Assembly (NCBI GenBank): GCA_020796225.1
Contig: CM036775.1
Location: forward strand, 11,973,671 to 12,037,670
Length of the DNA stretch: 64,000 nt
Direction: 5' to 3'
Source: Arion vulgaris
Taxonomy: Eukaryota > Mollusca > Gastropoda > Stylommatophora > Arionidae
Shown here: positions 63,851 to 64,000 of the stretch, one piece after another
How the letters are laid out: each line of letters opens with the position of its first letter
How positions within the stretch are numbered: the stretch's first letter is position 1
Notes under the pieces: generated by a model
The model's input: only the letters and a program-made list of their open reading frames with translations
What the model was told of the DNA's origin: nothing
Databases searched by the model: none
Translations under genes and position numbers: made by a program

Positions 63851-64000
63851 GTGCTGATCTACACATGTACATAGAACCAATACTGACATACAGATGTGAC
63901 TCATGGACAATAAACAAACAGATAGTGCTGATCTACACACATACATAGAACCAATACTGACATACAGATGTGACTCATGGACAATAAACAAACAGATAGT
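63849..64000. repeat. 75-bp tandem duplication from LINE coding DNA, cut by window end
   Basis: AGTGCTGATCTACACATGTA recurs 75 bp later with 2 differences. The unit encodes EPILTYRCDSWTINKQI, the LTYGC-SWT block upstream of the R4 tail, so the array is LINE-derived and out of its normal order. Confidence 0.85.

Overview
The window is eukaryotic, most likely from a lophotrochozoan-type invertebrate such as a mollusc. It has GT-AG introns, very low gene density, GIY-YIG Penelope-like elements, many truncated non-LTR retrotransposons, and at least nine tRNA-like or unclassified SINE families with target-site duplications. There is no bacterial gene organisation, rRNA, tRNA gene or CRISPR array. 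The lineage guess is an inference; no element was matched to a database.

One host gene can be supported, on the + strand in the right half. Its visible exons are 40124-40561, 49197-52380, a 30-nt microexon at 55945-55974, and a terminal exon at 58978-59015 with the stop at 59013. All three introns split codons after the first base, so the exons join in phase. They encode about 1,228 residues of a Ser/Thr-rich, probably disordered protein with a basic cluster near the start and a short ordered-looking C terminus. I could not name the family. The large exon needs three single-base frame changes to stay open, so it is either mis-assembled or decaying. The 5' end of the gene was not found and probably lies beyond the left edge or in small exons I could not see.

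The rest is repeats. 0-12 kb: a hAT-type MITE, a 46-bp satellite beside a Penelope GIY-YIG fragment, 31-, 80- and 52-bp minisatellites, a palindromic Penelope end carrying a second hAT-type MITE, and an RT-bearing LINE. 12-27 kb: a cluster of SINEs, a 2.7-kb minisatellite with an internal 634-bp duplication, a 71-bp array made from a SINE head, and LINE RNase H fragments. 27-40 kb: an RT fragment split by a hAT-type MITE, a degenerate GTA/GTT tract, further SINE and LINE copies, and a 1.8-kb CAGCACTGAT minisatellite beside a Penelope end. 40-64 kb: the host gene, whose introns hold a 76-bp satellite with six-unit higher-order structure built from LINE coding sequence, an RT-bearing LINE, and a mariner-type MITE split by a LINE.

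Three themes stand out. Several tandem arrays are amplified pieces of neighbouring mobile elements. Three SINE-like families share one roughly 90-bp 5' module but have different bodies and tails. At least seven nested insertions with clean target-site duplications give a relative order of transposition.
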